DNA of 64,000 nucleotides from Crossaster papposus (GCA_037893245.1 JBAIAA010000544.1:558001-622000), one strand, 5' to 3'. Counted from the first letter of the stretch, positions 1 to 11,570 are shown. Notes: generated by a model from the letters alone, not told the origin. Made by a program: numbers and translations.

Positions 1-1
1 A

Positions 2-3000
2 GTAAATGCCTCCATGATTAATGACAGGGACCAGTTAAAAGATATTTTGAAATCGGACAGCGGATATAAATTTCTCAAACCTATCCGTGGTACACCCCCA
101 TATTGGCAAGCAGCACAGAAGGATGTTTTAGCTATGATCAGGCAGCTGGGAATACCTACATGGTTTTGTTCATTTTCTGCAGCAGATATGCGATGGCCTG
201 AAGTTATCAATACAATTTTGAGACAGCAAGGTGATTCTAGAGATGTCAAAGATTTGGACTGGAATGAGAAATGTACAGTATTGAGAAGTAATCCTGTAAC
301 GGCTGCAAGAATGTTTGATCAGCGATTTCATACATTTCTCAGAGATGTTATACTGTCTAGAGCAGAACCCATTGGAAAAGTCAAAGACTATTTTTACAGA
401 GTAGAATTTCAGCAAAGAGGGTCTCCCCATACACATTGTCTTTTCTGGATTGAAAATGCACCAAAGTTAGAACATGACAGTAAAAAACAGGTTGTAAAGT
501 TTATTGACAAATATATAAGTTGTAATTTGCCATCGGAGAAACAAGACAAAGAGTTAAATGAAATCATCAGTCACGTGCAGTTACATAGTAAAAAGCATTC
601 CAAATCGTGCAAGAAGAAGGGTACCGAGTGCAGGTTTAATTTCCCAAGACCTCCATCTGAACGAACATTCATTACAGAGTCTATGCCGAAAGGTGATGAG
701 ATTGAAACTACAGGTAGTGATGAGAATGAAACTAATGATGGTGAAAGCAGTGAAAGAAACAAGGCCAAGGAATTACTACAATCAATATGGACTGCAATAC
801 AGAAACCTGAGAATGAACACATGACAACCAATGAATTATTTTCAAGTGTAAATCTCACACAAAGTGATTTTGAAAACGCTAATGATGTATTAAGTTGCAA
901 AACAAGTTTAGTCCATAAGAGACAACCACAAGATGTGTGGGTAAATTTATACAATCCACATTTGATAAGATGTTGGAATGCAAACATGGATATTCAGTAC
1001 ATCTGTGATGCTTATGCTTGTGTTGCCTATGTAGTATCCTACATGTCAAAAGCTGAACGTGAAATGAGTGTACTGTTGTCACATGCACAGGCTGAAGCAC
1101 AGAAAGGAAACTTGGATGCCAGACAGAGTATGAAGGAAATTGGAGCTGTGTATTTGCATAATCGCGAGGTCTCGGCACAAGAAGCAGTGTATCGTGTATG
1201 TAATCTGAGATTGAAAGAAGGATCACGAAAAGTGGAATTTATACCTGTTGGTGAAAATCCAATTAGAATGAGCAAGCCACTCAGTGTTATTCAAAGTACA
1301 TGTGATGAAGATGATAGTATTTGGATGACCAGCAGAATTGATAGATACCTAGCAAGACCAAATATTGATTATTTTGAAACAATGTGCTTGGCAACATTTT
1401 GCTCGGATTATAGAGTCATATATACTAATATAGCTAAAACAAGTCGTTCGCCAGTATATGAATTGAAGAATGGTTTAGGACACATACAGAAACGTAGTCG
1501 AACTGATCCAGCAGTCATACGATTTCCTAGATTTTCAGCAGAAAAATGGCCTGAAAAGTACTATCAAAGTATCCTGCAATTGTATCTTCCATATCGTGTT
1601 GATGTTCATTTGAAACCGCAGCAGTTTGAATCTTATGAAGAATTCTATAGCGATGGCATTATTAAGTTCAGTGGTGCATTAAAACTTGTCAAGAATATTG
1701 TGGAAAATAACCGATCATTGTATGAAGCTAGTGCTGAGGCTGTAGATGAAGCTGAGGAAATGTTGGAGAAGTATGGTCCACAAGAAGATGCTTGGGCATT
1801 GATAGCTCCAGAAGCTGAAATGGAAAGACTTGAATGTGAAGGACAGCGAGAAGAACAAGTGGAAGATGATGACAGTGATTCTGATATTCCTGATTTGAAA
1901 TCTAAAAAAGATGACAGTGTGAAATGTACTATTGAGCCACACAGACTAAATGTATCCAAACAAGAAGCAATGAATTTGTTGAGGTGTCTCAATGTTAAAC
2001 AAAAAGAAGTGTTTTACAAAGTAAGGCAGTGGTGCTTGGACAAAGTCAATGGTAAAAATCCTGAACCGTTTCGTGTATTTGTCACTGGCGGAGCTGGCAC
2101 AGGGAAAAGTCATTTGATAAAGTGTATTTACTATGAAGCAACAAGACTTTTTGGAAGAATGATGGAGAATCCTGATGATGTATCAGTGTTACTTACAGCA
2201 CCCACAGGTGTAGCTGCATATAATATTCATGGTTCGACAATTCATAGTGCTTTGTCAATAACAACAAATGCAAGATTGCCATATCAACCACTTGGTGAAG
2301 AGAAGATTAGTACACTGCGGCATAAATTGAGGCAACTACAAATTATAATTGTTGACGAGATTTCAATGGTGAGTCATAAACTCTTGTGCTACATTCATGG
2401 TCGTTTGCGACAGGTTAAACAATCACAAAATCATAATCCCTTTGGAAATGTCAGTGTATTAGCAGTTGGTGATTTTTATCAGTTACCTCCAGTAAAAGGG
2501 AAATCTTTGTACCAGACTGGTGTTACAACTGATTTGTGGAATGATAACTTTGCCAAAGTAGAACTGACTGACATAATGAGACAGAAGGATGATGCAAAGT
2601 TTGCTGAGGTGTTGAATAGATTACGAATCAGAAAGAAAAAGCAAAGTTTACAAAGTGATGATAAGAAACTGCTACAATCACGTGAGACTGGAGAAGATTG
2701 GACTGATGCTGTGCATATTTATCCATGCAATAAGGAGGTTGATGAGTACAACAGACAGACTCTTTTTGCTAAATGTTCAGATTGTATAAGTGTTCTTGCT
2801 AAAGATTTCCAGAGAGATGCAAAAAGTGGGAAAATGATACCAACACAAAAATTAGTCAAGAAACCCTCAAACACTAATTTACCTGATTTACTTTGGCTTG
2901 GTGTTGGTGCTAGAGTCATGCTTACAAGAAACCTTGATGTTTCTGATGGACTTGTAAATGGTGTCTTCGGAACTGTGGATGACATTGTTACATTGCCTAA

Positions 3001-4069
3001 TAATCAGTCACCTAAGTGTATTAAAATTAAATTTGATAATGAGAATATCGGTTCAAAACTAAAAAAACAGTCCTCTGGTAATGATTTAGACACTGTCAGT
3101 ATTGAAATGGTGGAAGACAGTTTTAACAAACAGTGTGTGAGACACCAGTTCCCTCTGAAGTTAGCTTGGGCATGTACATCTCACAAAGTGCAAGGCATGA
3201 GTTTGGACAAGGCAGTGGTGTGTCTGACTCGTACATTTTCAGCAGGACAAGCTTATGTTAGTTTGAGTCGAGTTGTATCATTGAATGGTCTTGTGATAGA
3301 AGGGTTTGATGAGAAATATATTTATTGTAATGAGGCAGTTGCTGAGGCAATGAGTAAAATGGCATCGTATATTGATAACACTAAAATCAAGGATGATGAC
3401 TGTTGTAACACAAGTATAGCTATGCATAATATTCAAGGACTTCACGCACATGCAATGGATTTGAAAGCTAATAATGAAATGATGTCATGTGATTTCATTT
3501 GCCTGACAGAAACATGGACTGAGAAAGACTTTGATTGTGATATGGATATGAGTGATTACACATGGTATCATCAACCAAGAAGTATGTGTTATGATAACTC
3601 CAGTCATGTATCATGCATGTTAAAAGAACAGAGTCGTGGAGGCGTAGCTGTGTGTGGCAAAAAGGACAGAGTGTTTAGTAGGATACATTTGCCAATCAAC
3701 AATCTTGAATATATTGCATTTCAGTTACATGTAATGTCAAATGTGTCATCAATTGTTGTAATAGTTTATCGACCCCCATCCTATACATTAAAGGATTTTT
3801 TACAGGTTCTTGAAATGTTATTGAATGAGATACACAAGGTTTCAAACTCGTGCATTGTTATGGGGGATTTTAATGAAGATATAATGAAAAAAGAATCTCA
3901 AGTAAAGACACTGATGGATTATCATGGATATAAGCAGTATTTAAGTCATGCAACAACTGAAAAAGCTACTTTACTTGATCATGTTTATGTAAAAAATATA
4001 GATGACATTTATGTGCATATTAGTCCAACTTACTATAGCTACCATGAGGCAGTTATCATTCGGTTGTAG
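2..4069 (+). CDS. Helentron-type Helitron protein: Rep (HUH) + PIF1 helicase + endonuclease, 5' truncated by window
   Basis: Replication/transposition protein of a rolling-circle Helitron of the Helentron (Helitron2) class. The frame is open to the window edge, so the Met at 14 is probably internal. Domains, numbered from that Met: Rep with the HUH motif SPHTHCLFW (H139, H141) and a tyrosine region YVVSYMSK (~345-352); an acidic linker (~625-650); PIF1/RecD-like SF1 helicase with Walker A GGAGTGKS (~692-699), Walker B VDEIS (~780), AVGDFYQLPP and the C-terminal SHKVQGMSLD / YVSLSRV motifs; and, from ~1130, an exonuclease-endonuclease-phosphatase domain with TETW, GDFNED and LDHVYV. The fused endonuclease is the known hallmark of Helentrons. 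Over 1350 codons without a stop or frameshift suggest a young copy. The terminal endonuclease motif reads SYH where the superfamily usually has SDH. It encodes no other transposition function in view. Confidence 0.95.
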   Translation, partial: VNASMINDRDQLKDILKSDSGYKFLKPIRGTPPYWQAAQKDVLAMIRQLGIPTWFCSFSAADMRWPEVINTILRQQGDSRDVKDLDWNEKCTVLRSNPVTAARMFDQRFHTFLRDVILSRAEPIGKVKDYFYRVEFQQRGSPHTHCLFWIENAPKLEHDSKKQVVKFIDKYISCNLPSEKQDKELNEIISHVQLHSKKHSKSCKKKGTECRFNFPRPPSERTFITESMPKGDEIETTGSDENETNDGESSERNKAKELLQSIWTAIQKPENEHMTTNELFSSVNLTQSDFENANDVLSCKTSLVHKRQPQDVWVNLYNPHLIRCWNANMDIQYICDAYACVAYVVSYMSKAEREMSVLLSHAQAEAQKGNLDARQSMKEIGAVYLHNREVSAQEAVYRVCNLRLKEGSRKVEFIPVGENPIRMSKPLSVIQSTCDEDDSIWMTSRIDRYLARPNIDYFETMCLATFCSDYRVIYTNIAKTSRSPVYELKNGLGHIQKRSRTDPAVIRFPRFSAEKWPEKYYQSILQLYLPYRVDVHLKPQQFESYEEFYSDGIIKFSGALKLVKNIVENNRSLYEASAEAVDEAEEMLEKYGPQEDAWALIAPEAEMERLECEGQREEQVEDDDSDSDIPDLKSKKDDSVKCTIEPHRLNVSKQEAMNLLRCLNVKQKEVFYKVRQWCLDKVNGKNPEPFRVFVTGGAGTGKSHLIKCIYYEATRLFGRMMENPDDVSVLLTAPTGVAAYNIHGSTIHSALSITTNARLPYQPLGEEKISTLRHKLRQLQIIIVDEISMVSHKLLCYIHGRLRQVKQSQNHNPFGNVSVLAVGDFYQLPPVKGKSLYQTGVTTDLWNDNFAKVELTDIMRQKDDAKFAEVLNRLRIRKKKQSLQSDDKKLLQSRETGEDWTDAVHIYPCNKEVDEYNRQTLFAKCSDCISVLAKDFQRDAKSGKMIPTQKLVKKPSNTNLPDLLWLGVGARVMLTRNLDVSDGLVNGVFGTVDDIVTLPNNQSPKCIKIKFDNENIGSKLKKQSSGNDLDTVSIEMVEDSFNKQCVRHQFPLKLAWACTSHKVQGMSLDKAVVCLTRTFSAGQAYVSLSRVVSLNGLVIEGFDEKYIYCNEAVAEAMSKMASYIDNTKIKDDDCCNTSIAMHNIQGLHAHAMDLKANNEMMSCDFICLTETWTEKDFDCDMDMSDYTWYHQPRSMCYDNSSHVSCMLKEQSRGGVAVCGKKDRVFSRIHLPINNLEYIAFQLHVMSNVSSIVVIVYRPPSYTLKDFLQVLEMLLNEIHKVSNSCIVMGDFNEDIMKKESQVKTLMDYHGYKQYLSHATTEKATLLDHVYVKNIDDIYVHISPTYYSYHEAVIIRL

Positions 4070-4925
4070 TTTTACTTTTATGACAAAAATACATTCAACA
4101 AAATTGTGAAACAAAGATAGAAACACTTGCAATGAAATGTGAACCGAAACAATTGTTTTATCATATTAAAAGATGAAGGAATTAGGTTTAAAAAAAATAT
4201 TCGGATAATAAAATGTGCATGGTAACTGAGAATGACAAAATACATGTAGCGTGACAAACAAGACCAATGAAATAGTATTCTTTAATTAATTAAAATAATG
4301 AAGAAATAGTATGGTACAGTAACTAACAAGAGTTAATATTATGGTAACTAAGAATGATAAAAATTAGGGTCAACAATGAAGACAATGAGTGTGGTCAAGG
4401 AGGATACATAATTTGTTTAAATTTGTTTATATGGTAAAAAAAAAGTAGATAAACAGTTTGGTTAACAAGAAGGGAAAATAATATGTGTGACATTTTCTCT
4501 GACCTCGTCATCACTAGACTATGAACATTACTGACTATAACTATATAACACAAAACACAGTAAAGTTGGCCACCAATCTACCTGCCTTGTTAGCACAATT
4601 TCTTTGTGTTTATTAACTTAATTAACCATTCTACTGCTTCAGTTGTTTGTTTTTACATGGGTAGTCCTATGGGGTCAAAAAAGTATGGGGTGCAGAGATT
4701 GGTATATCCTATTTTAAATAAAATTAACTGACAAATATTTATTAACAAATTGACGGGAAAAGGAAGGTAGATTTTTTTGTTAAATATGTTGAACAAAAGC
4801 GAGCCCATATCTTCGCTTATTTTTTAATTGTTTACATAGTTTGCTTCTTTCAGTTCTGTGATAGTATGCATATTGTTTCACTTTGAACAATTCTGGAAGC
4901 TTTGTGTAATAGGTTGAATAGGTTG
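4070..4925. other. AT-rich noncoding DNA downstream of the Helentron ORF
   Basis: No ORF of note and no recognisable RNA gene. It is presumably the 3' part of the Helentron, but I could not place its 3' end: no convincing terminal hairpin plus end signature was seen. Confidence 0.5.
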
Positions 4926-6063
4926 TAGCATCATCACATTCAGAACTGTGTGTGATATTTCACCTGTCCTCCTGCACCCAATTTCACTAAACACTTTCTA
5001 ACTTACGATGCATCGCAGCCCCGCGACGCGATGTATCTCTACGACGCGCCGTGTTACTCGTCGTACTCGTCGCGAGATGCGACGCGTTACTCTTTGTAAC
5101 TCGCGCCGCAACGTTTAGTGAAATCACTATCAATGTGGAGCTTCAAAGTCACATCCACAGCTGTGTGTGACATTTCACCAGTCCTCCTGGTCATCACTGG
5201 ATGATGATGACCACTATTCACTATAACTGTGGAGCATTGTCGTCACATCCAAACTGTGTGTGACATTTCACCAGTCCTGCTGGTCATCACTGGATAATGA
5301 CCATCACTCACTATAACTGCAGAGCATCATCGTCACATCTGCAGCTGTGTGTGATATTTCACCAGTCCTCCTGCTCATCACTGAATGATGGCCATCACTA
5401 TCACTGTGGACCATCGTTGTCACATCCACATATCTGTGTATGATATTTTACCAGTCCTGCTGGTCATCACTGGATAATGACCATCACTCACTATAACTGT
5501 GGACCATCGTTGTCATATCCACAGCTGTGTATGACATTTCACCAGTCCTTCTGCTCATCACTGGGTGATGACCATCACTCACTATGTAGACCATCGTTGT
5601 CCACAAGTGGATTATCGTTGTCACATTCACAGCTGTGTGTGACATTTCACCAGTCCTGGTCATCAATAGATGATGACCACCATTCACTATAACTGTGAAG
5701 CATCGTTGTCACATCTACATGTACAGCCATGTAACATTTCACTAGTCCTCCTGGTCATCAGTGGATGATGATCACCACTCACTACATGTATAACTGTGGA
5801 GATCGTCGTCACATCCGCAACTGTGTGTAACATTTCACTAGTCCTGGTCATCACTGACTATAACTGTGCAGTATTGTCACATCTACAGCTGTGTTTGATA
5901 TTTTCATCTGTCCTGGTCATAACTGGATGATAACTATCGCTTACTATAACTACGCAGCATCATTGTCAGACCAACAGCTGTGGAGCCTGTATGTGACAAT
6001 GACATCACTCACTATAACTGTGGAGCATCGTCACATCCACAGATGTGACATTTAACCAGTCCT
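4926..6063. repeat. Minisatellite, ~90-bp period, about a dozen degenerate units
   Basis: Units share the words CTGTGTGTGACATTTCACC, AGTCCT(CCTG)GTCATCACTGG and ACTATAACTGTGGAGCATCG. TGTGTGA anchors near 5163, 5252, 5344, 5432 and 5524 give spacings of 88-92 bp; later units vary more. Short ORFs inside (for example 5477-5692) are by-products of the repeat. Tandem repeats are known inside or beside Helentrons and their nonautonomous HINE relatives, so this may belong to the upstream element; that link is inference. Confidence 0.9.
4981..5124. mobile_element. 144-bp MITE-like element with 12-bp TIRs inside the minisatellite
   Basis: ATTTCACTAAAC (4981-4992) is mirrored by GTTTAGTGAAAT (5113-5124). 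The interior is GC- and CpG-rich and full of CGACGCG words, unlike its surroundings, and is itself partly palindromic. Minisatellite sequence lies on both sides, so it inserted into an existing unit. Confidence 0.7.
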
Positions 6064-6405
6064 CAATAAACATATAACTTTTCAATACTATTGAAATATT
6101 CCATCTGTCCAGTATCAATGGATGACAATTACTTGATGTAACTGAGGATATCTGGTGGTACAGTGATGCCTAAGCAATTAGCATAGTACATGTATCAACT
6201 ATAGGCTTTGGACTGAGTATACAAGTTGCCTTTAATGGTAAGAACAAGTAAGTTTTGGAAGACCATTAAGAGATATGGCTCATTATGCAATACCAAAAGG
6301 TGATATTTTTGGTTTAAATTATCAATTAAAAATGACACACTATTTTTGTCAGGTACATTGCTTCACATAGTCATTCTATAAAATGCATCTAGTTTGCTAA
6401 ATTGT
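6064..6405. other. Noncoding spacer
   Basis: I see nothing in it beyond AT-rich sequence. Confidence 0.5.
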
Positions 6406-6700
6406 ATATACTGAAATGCAATAGAAACTTACCACCTTTTAAACCTTTAAATAGCAACAATAATTTATGCGTGTAGTAATGTGTGAACTTAATTGTGGAC
6501 AATAGTGTTGTCACTGTAAGACCAAACGGTATCTGAAGGTCACTTGAACCTTCAATGGTCACTTAAACCTTAAATGGTCACTTCATAGCACAGCTGTTGA
6601 AAAGCTGTTTTGACTGTCCGTGATTAGCCAAGGGTTATGAAATAATTGTAATGAGCTGCACGTGATGTCTTGATGTTGGCTTTAAAAAGACCAGTGCAAA

Positions 6701-7695
6701 ATGGGCATTTCAAGCAAAATGCTACGATTATCGGAGGATTAACAGCAGCGTGCCCTGGGACGCTGCAAGGCGGACTGAGCTACCGTAAGGTGGCACGTCG
6801 TCTTGGCTGTTAACACTAGACGATATCAGCCCTGGTGGACAAAGGAACCCTCCACAACTCTGCAGATGACAGACCTCAATCAGGGAGGCCAAGAGTTGCC
6901 ACTGCAAGGCAGGACAGACAGATGGTCCTAAGTCACATGCGGGATCGATTCTGTCCAGCATCCCGCACTGCAGCAGAAATTCCGGGGCGTGCAAACCCAC
7001 GAATCTTCAATGATACTGCACAAATTAGACGACTGCATGATGACTATGGTCTGAATGCCAGAAGACCATACAGAGCCCTTGGTTAACCCAGTTCATCGCC
7101 ACAACTAACAGAGATGGTGCCAGCAGCGGTGGACCTTGGCGCACTGAAACGAGGTCGCTTTCAGCGATGAGTCAAGGTTCTGTGTGGATCATCCTGATGG
7201 GCGTGAGCGTGTCTTGAGAAGAACTGACGAGCAATATGCCGATTGTTGCGTGGGGCAAACTAACGGGTAGGGCGGCCCAAGTGTGATGGTGTGGGGCGCC
7301 ATATCAGATCGGTACAGTACGCCACTGGTGGTTGTGGATCGGAATCTTAATGCCCAGCGGTATGTGGATAACATCCTTCGACCTCATCTGCTGCCATTCC
7401 TGCTACACCACCCAGAACTGAGAACGTTTCAGCATGAGTGGAGTGCCGTGGCCTCGTGGTCTTGAGCATTGAATTTGCAATCTGTAGGTAAAGCTGCAGG
7501 TTGTGGGTTCGAGTCCAGCCTGGGACTACGGTTCGTGTGCCCTTGGGCAAGGCACTTTGTCACTCTTTGCTTCTCTCCACCCAGGAGTAAATGGGTACCT
7601 GTGAGGACAAAGATGATATTTGGAATGTTGCATGGGCCCAATGACCGGTGAAATCGCAGCGCTTAGAAACACTTGTATTAAGCGCTATATAAATG

Positions 7696-7730
<35 letters not shown>

Positions 7731-8002
7731 GACAATGCTTGTCCCCATGCTGCTCACTTTACCACTGCATTTCTCCAAGGCTAGAACATCAACACCATGA
7801 AGTGGCCTTCGCTCTCCCCTGAATCCCATATAGCACCTATGGGATGAGCTTGGGAGACGCGTATAGTTGGCAGGGTTAGTTCAGACATTGAGAACTGAGT
7901 GAGACAAAATCCAGCAGCAATCCATCCAAAGACTGGTAGGCAGTATGCGCCGACGATGTACTGCCTGTATCCAAATCAATGGTAGCCACACACGCTATTG
8001 AA
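6701..8002 (+). pseudogene. Tc1-like DDE transposase pseudogene, interrupted by SINE
   Basis: DDE transposase of the IS630/Tc1/mariner superfamily, which cuts and pastes at TA. Visible pieces in order: an N-terminal start with an early stop; a helix-turn-helix stretch with NARRPYRALG (to 7086); FSDESRF carrying the first catalytic Asp (~7163); SVMVWGAIS (~7281); LNAQRYVDNILRPHLLPF; then, beyond the SINE, DNACPHAAHFTT with the second Asp (7731 onward) and a decayed region equivalent to the usual PDLSPIEHLWDELG block (~7815-7850). Stops at ~6740, 7084 and 7268 plus frame changes show it is dead. Confidence 0.88.
7438..7728 (+). mobile_element. tRNA-headed SINE, plus strand, inserted in the Tc1 transposase
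   Basis: The head has pol III-type A-box-like (GTGGCCTCGTGGTC region) and B-box (GGTTCGAGTCC, ~7505) sequences. The body contains CTTGGGCAAGGCACTTTGTC. The tail has AAGCGCTATATAAATG followed by a TTA trinucleotide run. A possible ATGA target duplication flanks it (7434-7437 and 7729-7732). Two minus-strand relatives lie at 51.8 and 53.2 kb. Confidence 0.88.
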
Positions 8003-8411
8003 GGGGAACTGACATTGCACCCTCTTTTGTTTTTTACTGCAGAACAAACTGATGAGATGGTGTATCTTGGTCAAAAACTTGACATATTTCATCACAAAAA
8101 AAACCAATGTTTCAATTAGCAATTATTGGTTTGTTTTATTTTGAACTGTTTTAAAAAGTGGTAAGTTTCTTTTGCATTTCAGTATATGTCAGATGTAACA
8201 GGGACACAAAAACTGGACACCATTTATTAAAGAACGTCATTTTTGATGACTGTGCTGCCAGAACCTTGGCAATTCTTTTTAGGTTTTAACTGCAACTCTC
8301 TATGGTGTGTAAAAAATTATATTGATTTTGGAGGATTGAGGACTGTTTGTGTTAGGATTAATCGGATATGTATTTTGTACATGTGGCCCACTCTGCAAAA
8401 AAGGGTATTAA

Positions 8412-8646
8412 CCAGTTCGCACCGGGATTATTTTAACATCACCAAGCCGAGGGGCGGGATTATTTTTAACGAAACTCGATCCGAAGCGGGTTCAGGCTGA
8501 TAGTGCCGGGAAGCACACCCACACATTTCCGGCCTTGGTCGCTGCTGACATACATTTCCGAACTTGAACTTGGCATGTTTATGCGTCATCCATTTTTAAT
8601 TTGGGTAAAAATTTTGCGTTTATATACGTCATCTGGCGCGAACTGG
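8412..8646. mobile_element. piggyBac-type MITE, copy 1 (TTAA-flanked, complete)
   Basis: TTAA at 8408-8411 and 8647-8650 bracket a 235-bp element that begins CCAGTTCGC and ends GCGAACTGG. TTAA duplications with CC..GG termini fit nonautonomous piggyBac elements. Related copies lie at 22.7, 52.7 and 58.2 kb. The small ORFs across it are not genes. Confidence 0.85.
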
Positions 8647-8650
8647 TTAA

Positions 8651-9455
8651 GGGACGCTATGCTCTTTCATGTAAAGAGCTGTTCTATTTGGAGGCACTCC
8701 TGTTACATTGTACAATATGATTATGCAAAAATTGGTATATCTCCAGAATGCAACATGCCACAGGGTTTAAACATACCAAATTAAAGCTTATAATATAACC
8801 AATTCAGCTGTGTCCAACTCAAAAAATAAAAGAATTGTCCCATAATACCCATTTTGGTGGAGCTGGTCATGAGGTAGGGGATATATTATAGGCGGTATAG
8901 GGTACATGTATGTAGACAAGAGGGGGAATAGATTTTGCCACATATTTAGGGGGGGGGTGGAGTGTTTGAAAAAAATGTGATTTTTTCTACCATAGTCGGC
9001 TATCAAGGTATTTTATAATTTTTAATTAGTTTTATTTGTGACATTTGCAAATGGAGTGTACGACTTTAAAGGCTATGTGTATCATTGCCTTACTTACCTG
9101 AGTTCTGTTCAATGCTAAAGGCTATGCTAATTTTGTAATTTTACATGTATTTAACCCTAATTTCCCTCCTAAATCTTCCTAAACCTTCAACGCAGTTTTG
9201 GAGTCATTGATAGTTCATTAGATGTACCATACTAGCCTTATTGTTTATGTTCAGCCATGCATAATTGTGCCCTTGATGTCATTCATACTGTTTCTGTATG
9301 TCATTGCGGCTGACTCTGATAAACAAATTCAAAGGAGGATTTAGAATGAATCCATTTTTTTGTATTGTGTAAACATTGTTTTGGGGGCACTATTACTCCC
9401 AAGTCCTGTGTCGCCAATATTTATTTGTAAACAAAAACGACTAGCTTCTACATGC
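8651..9455. other. Noncoding spacer
   Basis: Nothing gene-like. It includes a short poly-G stretch near 8950. Confidence 0.5.
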
Positions 9456-9459
9456 TTAA

Positions 9460-9847
9460 AGGGATCGTATACGTTTGGTAATTGGAACCCACTGTTTGTT
9501 TCAATCCTATATAGTTATAGATATATACCATAAAACTAACCTGCAAACAAAATCATTTCAAAAGGTAGTAGCGATTTTAAAATATTGCCGAAAATCTGGA
9601 GCGGTTATGTCCACGCAGGAAGAATAATCTGCATTGGAATACACAGTCTGAAAAACTTAACTGCACTAACGCTTCTCAGATTCAATTTTTTTTGGATAAA
9701 AAGTGATATCTTTTTCCATAACCGCAGTACATGGAAGTGAACAGTTTCTAAAAATGCAATATACTATCCAAAGCTGCTGTACTTCTTACCAAGTAAGTTT
9801 TTATTGCCATTAATTTTTGGAGTAAATACCAAACGTATACGATCCCT
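9460..9847. mobile_element. 388-bp TTAA MITE with ~25-bp TIRs
   Basis: TTAA at 9456-9459 and 9848-9851. The ends are AGGGATCGTATACGTTTGGT and its exact complement. There is no coding capacity. TTAA target duplications fit Kolobok or piggyBac; the AGGG terminus favours Kolobok from memory, which I could not check. Confidence 0.85.
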
Positions 9848-10069
9848 TTAAATGGGTTTTGATAAAACTTAGATGCAGCTAGCGGTAGATGGGAAGACCA
9901 AATTCTTCATGGGATTACTGAAGTTACATGTCAAGTCGGGTCATTTCAGGTAATTGGAAATGCAAACAAAAATCATATTTGTGAATATTTAAACATACCG
10001 TATATTGATCGCTTGCGTCAAAAGGCGAAACACTTGCGATCTGAATAACGTTTGTTTCATGGTGACAAT

Positions 10070-10685
10070 TGAAAAACAATTTTCTCTTTGCACACTTCCA
10101 CCCTAAGCATGGAGAGACCTGATCTGACAACTTTACACAATTTATAGCCAGTTCAGTAATTCCGTTGTACACACGCAGGATTCACTCAACCGGATATATT
10201 TATTGTGTGAAGTTACATGTATAAGATCGAGGCTCTCTAGTTGATGCTTACTCCAGCAGTCTGCATAATTTGTTACATGGTGGCAATTGAAAAAACTTGG
10301 CACAATTTTTCCTTTGCACACTTGCACCCTAAGCATGGAGAGACCTGTTCTGACAACTTTACACAATTTATAGCCGGTTCAGTAATTCCGTTGTATACAC
10401 GGTACTCGCTGAACCGGATATATTTATTGTGTGAAGTTACAAGATCGGAGCTCTCTAGTCAATGCTTATGGCGGAAGTGTGCAAAAGGCGAATTTAAGAT
10501 GGTTCACCCTAAGCATAGAGATCCAATCTGACAACTTTACACAATTTTAGCCGTTTCAGTCATTTCGTTGTATACACGGTACTCGCTGAACCGGATATAT
10601 TTATTGTGTAATGTTACAAGATGGAGACTCTCCAGTCCATGCTTTTTCCGGAATTGTGCAAAAAGCGAATTTAATATGGTTCCTT
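10070..10685. repeat. Three degenerate tandem copies, ~180-230-bp unit
   Basis: Each copy holds CATGGAGAGACCTG or a relative, CTGACAACTTTACACAATTT, CAGTAATTCCGTTGTA and GGATATATTTATTGTGT, near 10110, 10335 and 10520. Within a unit ACACAATTT...CCGGTTCAG and CTGAACCGG...ATTGTGT form an imperfect inverted repeat. Overlapping minus-strand ORFs repeat for the same reason and are not genes. Confidence 0.8.
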
Positions 10686-10689
10686 GCAA

Positions 10690-11570
10690 AAAGGTCTAAG
10701 GGTTGGGAACCTAAACCCAGTGTTTTTAAAATCATGTAAGACTTTGAGTTCATGAGTGTTAAGTTAATTTTCATTGCAATACGTCAGTCCTACTGCAGAA
10801 TGACACATTGTTGACTTTACTTTTTTTTGTATTAATGATTATCATTCAGGTACATACAGTTCTTTGCAAACTTTAATGCTACATGTAATACAAAACACGA
10901 ACTCTGTTTGAATAAGGATGTTAACTTCAAGGATGTATAAACAGTACATGTATCTTGAGTCAAAACAAAATTCACTAAAATATTTTAAATGCTTTATTAT
11001 AGGAATATCATTCATAACAGGTCAAATGTTGTGCTGTACACTTTGAAGTATATTAATATCTCTCATTTTACACTACCTTAATTCCTTCAACCAAACAGTA
11101 GTGTTGGTAACGTTTTCAAAAACAGTTTTATACATGTACATCTGAACTTGCAATATTCTTTTCTAACAGATATTCCTGACTACATGAATTTGTTCTTGCA
11201 TATTGAAATGAAATAAAAAAAATTGTACATTTATATGAATGCAACTTCTCATGTCTCTTTATATCCATACAAGTACATGTATACAGTATTATTTTGTCAT
11301 TTTAAGGCATATTTTAGTTTATTGCTTGTCAAATGAAACCTAATTGACTCCAAAAAAAGACCTCCAGTCCACATAGATATTTAATTACCACTAAATTATA
11401 TTCCTCTTCAAAGATTTGTAAGCAGAAACGCTATCTTTAATTTCGTGAGCAAAATTAGAAAAGTTTTGACAATGTATGTCATACCCAAACTAATACTAAA
11501 ACCAACATTAAATAGTTATTGTCAGCTTGTATGACTGCTCAATCCTCAATAATTTTGCCTAATACCCAGC
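10690..11570. other. Noncoding AT-rich spacer
   Basis: No ORF or repeat worth naming. Confidence 0.5.

Larger units (their letters stand above)
6406..8187 (+). mobile_element. Tc1/mariner-like DNA transposon, dead, with nested SINE
   Basis: Terminal inverted repeats of about 39 bp: ATATACTGAAATGCA at 6406 onward matches the reverse complement of the end at 8187, and the match continues through AGAAACTTACCAC. Flanks fit TA target duplication. The body carries a decayed transposase on the plus strand, split by a 291-bp SINE at 7438-7728. Without the SINE the element is about 1.5 kb, normal for Tc1-like elements. Confidence 0.88.

Noticed and set aside
4981-5124. CpG island or promoter
   Set aside because: The CpG-rich patch is bounded exactly by inverted repeats and lies inside a minisatellite; a MITE explains it better.
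7560-7829. 89-codon minus-strand ORF with an Ile run
   Set aside because: It is the TTA tail of the SINE read on the opposite strand.
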